Source: Terrimesophilobacter sp036565765 (GTDB lineage: Bacteria > Actinomycetota > Actinomycetes > Actinomycetales > Microbacteriaceae). From it: a stretch of DNA of 8,085 bases. The notes under the pieces are model-generated. The model was not told where the DNA came from. It did no database searches and worked only from the letters and a program-made list of their open reading frames with translations. Every line of letters starts with the position of its first letter. Position 1 is the stretch's first letter. This document shows, in pieces, positions 6,213 through 8,085 of this stretch. Made by a program: the position numbers and the translations under genes. The stretch is from NCBI RefSeq assembly GCF_036565765.1, contig NZ_DATCXP010000003.1; one strand, 5' to 3'.

Positions 6213-7390
6213 ACCACGACAGAACTGACCCGGCTCTGAGCGACGCCGAGCAGGAACTCTATGACCTTGTGAAGGACTTCGCCGACACCGTCGTCGCGCC
6301 GAGGTCGTACGAGGCGGACAAGAACCACGAGCTCCCGATGGACGTCGTCGAGCAGATGGGGGAGATGGGGCTGTTCGGACTTCCCTTCCCCGAGGAGTTC
6401 GGCGGGCAGGGCGGCGACTACTTCACCCTGTGTCTCGCGATCGAGGCGCTCGCGAGAGTCGACCAGTCGATCGCGATCACGCTCGAAGCGGCGATCGGGC
6501 TCGGCGCGATGCCGGTGTTCCGCTACGGCACCCCCGAGCAGAAGGAGAAGTGGCTCCCGGATCTCGTCGCGGGCAAGGCGCTCGCCGGATTCGGCCTCAC
6601 CGAGGCGGAGGCCGGCTCCGACGCCGGCGCGACCCGCACGACCGCCGTCCTCGACGGCGACGAGTGGGTTGTGAACGGGAACAAGCAGTTCATCACGAAC
6701 TCGGGAACCCCGATCACGAGATTCGTGTCCGTCGCGGCCGTCACGGGTGAGCGCGAGCGCTCGGATGGGACGGTGTCGAAGGAGCTCTCGACGATCATCG
6801 TCCCGAACGGAACCCCCGGTTTCACGGTCGAGCCGGCGTACGACAAGGTCGGCTGGAGGGCATCGGACACGCATCCGCTCACCTTCGACGATGTCCGAGT
6901 GCCGGAGGAGAATCTGCTGGGGGAGCGCGGACGCGGGTTTGCGAACTTCCTGCGCACGCTCGATGAGGGCAGGATCGCGGTCGCCGCCCTCGCGACGGGC
7001 GCAGCCCAGGGCTGTCTCGAGGAGTCGGTGACCTACGCGAAGTCCCGCAACGTGTTCGGTGTCCCGATCGCGAGCCACCAGTACATCGCGTTCACGATCG
7101 CGCAGATGCAGGCGAGGGTCTACACCTCGCGACTGGCCTGGCACGATGCCGCTCGCCGGTGCGACGCCGGTCTCCCGTTCAAGGCGGAGGCGGCGATGGC
7201 CAAGCTCGTGGCGAGTGACGCGGCGATGCGCAACGCGCGCGACGCCACTCAGATCTTCGGCGGCTATGGCTTCATGAACGAGAGCCTCGTCGGGCGGCAG
7301 TACCGCGACTCGAAGATCCTCGAAATCGGCGAGGGCACGAACGAGGTCCAGCTCATGATCATCGCCCGTGAACTCGGGCTCGGCGGATAG
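6209..7390 (+). CDS. Acyl-CoA dehydrogenase (short/branched-chain type)
   Basis: A 393-residue FAD enzyme of normal length that introduces the alpha-beta double bond into an acyl-CoA and passes electrons to ETF. The N-terminal helical domain ends near GLPFPEEFGGQGGDY. The middle beta domain carries the flavin/substrate signature FGLTEAEAGSDAGATRTTA, then GNKQFITNSG. The C-terminal domain has TLDEGRIAVAALATGAAQG, MQARVYTSRLAWHDA and QIFGGYGFMNE. The catalytic base is expected to be E375 in EIGEGTNEVQ, the position used by short- and medium-chain and 2-methyl-branched enzymes. Classical isovaleryl-CoA dehydrogenases have Ala there (GAGT) and use a different Glu. Context nevertheless suggests isovaleryl-CoA or another branched-chain acyl-CoA as substrate. 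The start overlaps the upstream stop (ATGA) and has a strong AGGAG, indicating translational coupling. In operon position it corresponds to M. tuberculosis fadE19. Confidence 0.92.
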   Translation: MNHDRTDPALSDAEQELYDLVKDFADTVVAPRSYEADKNHELPMDVVEQMGEMGLFGLPFPEEFGGQGGDYFTLCLAIEALARVDQSIAITLEAAIGLGAMPVFRYGTPEQKEKWLPDLVAGKALAGFGLTEAEAGSDAGATRTTAVLDGDEWVVNGNKQFITNSGTPITRFVSVAAVTGERERSDGTVSKELSTIIVPNGTPGFTVEPAYDKVGWRASDTHPLTFDDVRVPEENLLGERGRGFANFLRTLDEGRIAVAALATGAAQGCLEESVTYAKSRNVFGVPIASHQYIAFTIAQMQARVYTSRLAWHDAARRCDAGLPFKAEAAMAKLVASDAAMRNARDATQIFGGYGFMNESLVGRQYRDSKILEIGEGTNEVQLMIIARELGLGG

Positions 7391-7402
7391 CATATGGATG
7401 GC

Positions 7403-7408
7403 GAGGTG
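7403..7408 (+). promoter_or_regulatory. Ribosome binding site favouring the shorter MaoC start
   Basis: GAGGTG lies 6 nt before ATG 7415 and is the best Shine-Dalgarno match in the junction. The upstream in-frame ATG 7394 has only GGCGGAT, overlapping the end of the dehydrogenase gene. The choice changes the N-terminus by seven residues. Confidence 0.55.
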
Positions 7409-7414
7409 AGCCGG

Positions 7415-7915
7415 ATGGTCGAGAACGATGGCAAGGGGGCTGGTCGCGAGATCCTCCAGCGCGGCCTGTACTACGAGGAGTTCGAAATCGGGGTGCGCTA
7501 TCTGCACCGGCCGGGCCGCACGATCACGGAGGCCGACAATGTGCTGTTCACGACGATGACGATGAACATGCAGTCTCTGCACCTCGACGCCGCGTGGTCC
7601 GAGAAGCAGGAGTTCGGCCAGCGGCTGGTCAATTCGATGCTCACGTTGTCGACCATGGTCGGCAGTTCCGTCGCCCAGCTCACGCAGGGCACGATCGTGG
7701 CAAACCTGGGCTTCGAGAGGGTCGCATTCCCGCATCCGGTGTTCCACGGCGACACCCTGTACTCGGAGACAACGGTGACGGCGAAACGCCGCTCGCAGTC
7801 GCGCCCCGGCCAGGGCATCGTGACACTGGAGCACACGGCGAGGAACCAGGATGGCGTCGTCGTCGCCGAGGCCGTGCGCAATACCCTCGTCTGGTGCGAG
7901 GGGCAGCGGTCGTGA
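7415..7915 (+). CDS. MaoC-like (hot-dog fold) enoyl-CoA hydratase/dehydratase
   Basis: A 166-residue protein (173 if ATG 7394 is used instead) with one hot-dog domain. Recognisable blocks are RGLYYEEFEIGVRYLHRPGR, TITEADNVLFTTMTMN, FGQRLVNSMLTLSTMVG, VANLGFERVAFPHPVFHGDT and ending RNTLVWCEG. The usual hydratase signature D-x-N-P-x-H appears here as N51-M-Q53-S-L-H56. The His is kept, but Asn replaces the Asp and Gln replaces the Asn, a pattern I associate with the itaconyl/mesaconyl-CoA hydratase-like branch rather than PhaJ-type hydratases. In this operon it probably hydrates 3-methylglutaconyl-CoA or itaconyl-CoA, taking the place of a crotonase-type hydratase. It corresponds in position to M. 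tuberculosis Rv2499c. The start choice rests on the GAGGTG ribosome site. Its stop overlaps the next start (GTGA), indicating coupling to the lyase gene. Confidence 0.87.
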   Translation: MVENDGKGAGREILQRGLYYEEFEIGVRYLHRPGRTITEADNVLFTTMTMNMQSLHLDAAWSEKQEFGQRLVNSMLTLSTMVGSSVAQLTQGTIVANLGFERVAFPHPVFHGDTLYSETTVTAKRRSQSRPGQGIVTLEHTARNQDGVVVAEAVRNTLVWCEGQRS

Positions 7916-8085
7916 CCTTCGCGCTCGGCCCGGCACTCCTGTTCTGCCCGGCCGACCGGCCCGACCGTTATGCGAAGGCGGCGAAGCGCTCTCCCGCGGT
8001 GATCCTCGATCTCGAGGATGCCGTCGCACCGGCCGACAAGGCTGCCGCGCGCGAGGCGCTCGTGGCGCAGCCGCTCGACCCGGCG
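7912..8085 (+). CDS. citE: CitE-family HpcH/HpaI aldolase/lyase, 5' part only
   Basis: Exactly 58 codons are visible before the window ends. GTG 7912 overlaps the upstream TGA by four bases and has GAGGGG at 7898-7903, 8 nt away. The N-terminal strand reads ALLFCPADRPDRYAKAAKR (residues 8-26), followed by AVILDLEDAVAPADKAAARE (29-48). This is the diagnostic opening of stand-alone CitE-like lyases of the HpcH/HpaI TIM-barrel superfamily. The catalytic Arg, Mg-binding Glu and Asp lie further on and cannot be checked. No citD or citF partner is present, so a citrate lyase complex is unlikely. Operon context points to cleavage of 3-hydroxy-3-methylglutaryl-CoA and/or citramalyl-CoA, the activities I recall for M. 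tuberculosis Rv2498c. Malyl-CoA-type lyase activity is an alternative. Confidence 0.88.
   Translation, partial: MTFALGPALLFCPADRPDRYAKAAKRSPAVILDLEDAVAPADKAAAREALVAQPLDPA

Noticed and set aside
6194..8029. 611-codon open frame on the minus strand opposite the dehydrogenase, hydratase and lyase genes
   Set aside because: It is a GC-rich antisense shadow. The composition is low-complexity Arg/Asp/His/Ala-rich with no recognisable domain, while all three plus-strand genes have full family motifs.
1..8085. Search for CRISPR arrays, tRNA/rRNA genes, transposases, phage or toxin-antitoxin genes
   Set aside because: None seen. The only repeats are the 16-bp tandem array, the intergenic half-sites and the intragenic palindrome.

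Overview
This 8.1-kb, GC-rich window looks like the chromosome of a high-GC actinobacterium, most likely of the family Microbacteriaceae. The evidence is strong GC bias at third codon positions, several GTG starts, tightly overlapping genes and actinobacterial-type proteins. The family-level placement is inference. I see no tRNA, rRNA, CRISPR array, transposase or phage gene.

Left part (1-2448, all on the minus strand). A TetR-family regulator (1846-2448) is followed by a GTG-start major-facilitator exporter of the EntS-like type (564-1820). Next comes a membrane-anchored protein of the 'secreted repeat' (Lipoprotein_15-like) family, which runs off the left edge (1-497). The exporter stop codon lies in a three-copy 16-bp tandem repeat. 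That repeat creates a relay of overlapping stop/start codons leading into the next gene.

Centre (2449-2562). A short, relatively AT-rich divergent intergenic region carries three copies of ACTAAC/GTTAGT in alternating orientation. These are the best candidate operators for the TetR protein.

Right part (2563-8085, all on the plus strand). Five genes are packed end to end: carboxyltransferase beta subunit, biotin carboxylase/biotin carrier alpha subunit, acyl-CoA dehydrogenase, MaoC-like hydratase, and the first 58 codons of a CitE-family lyase. Adjacent genes overlap by 4 nt or lie 5 to about 24 nt apart. From memory, gene content and order match the Mycobacterium tuberculosis accD1-accA1-fadE19-Rv2499c-citE block with its neighbouring TetR gene, which is linked to leucine and itaconate catabolism. 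The proposed route is acyl-CoA dehydrogenation, biotin-dependent gamma-carboxylation of 3-methylcrotonyl-CoA, hydration by the MaoC-fold enzyme rather than a crotonase, and C-C cleavage by the CitE-like lyase rather than a TIM-barrel HMG-CoA lyase.

The most unusual signal is inside the biotin carboxylase gene. A 90-bp, exactly 30-codon mirrored palindrome (5582-5671) is made of two 40-bp REP-like units in opposite orientation and is read through in frame, in the linker after the biotin carboxylase domain. It looks like a palindromic repeat element that inserted into a protein-coding gene and was kept as protein sequence. The rest of the window resembles a known type of catabolic locus.
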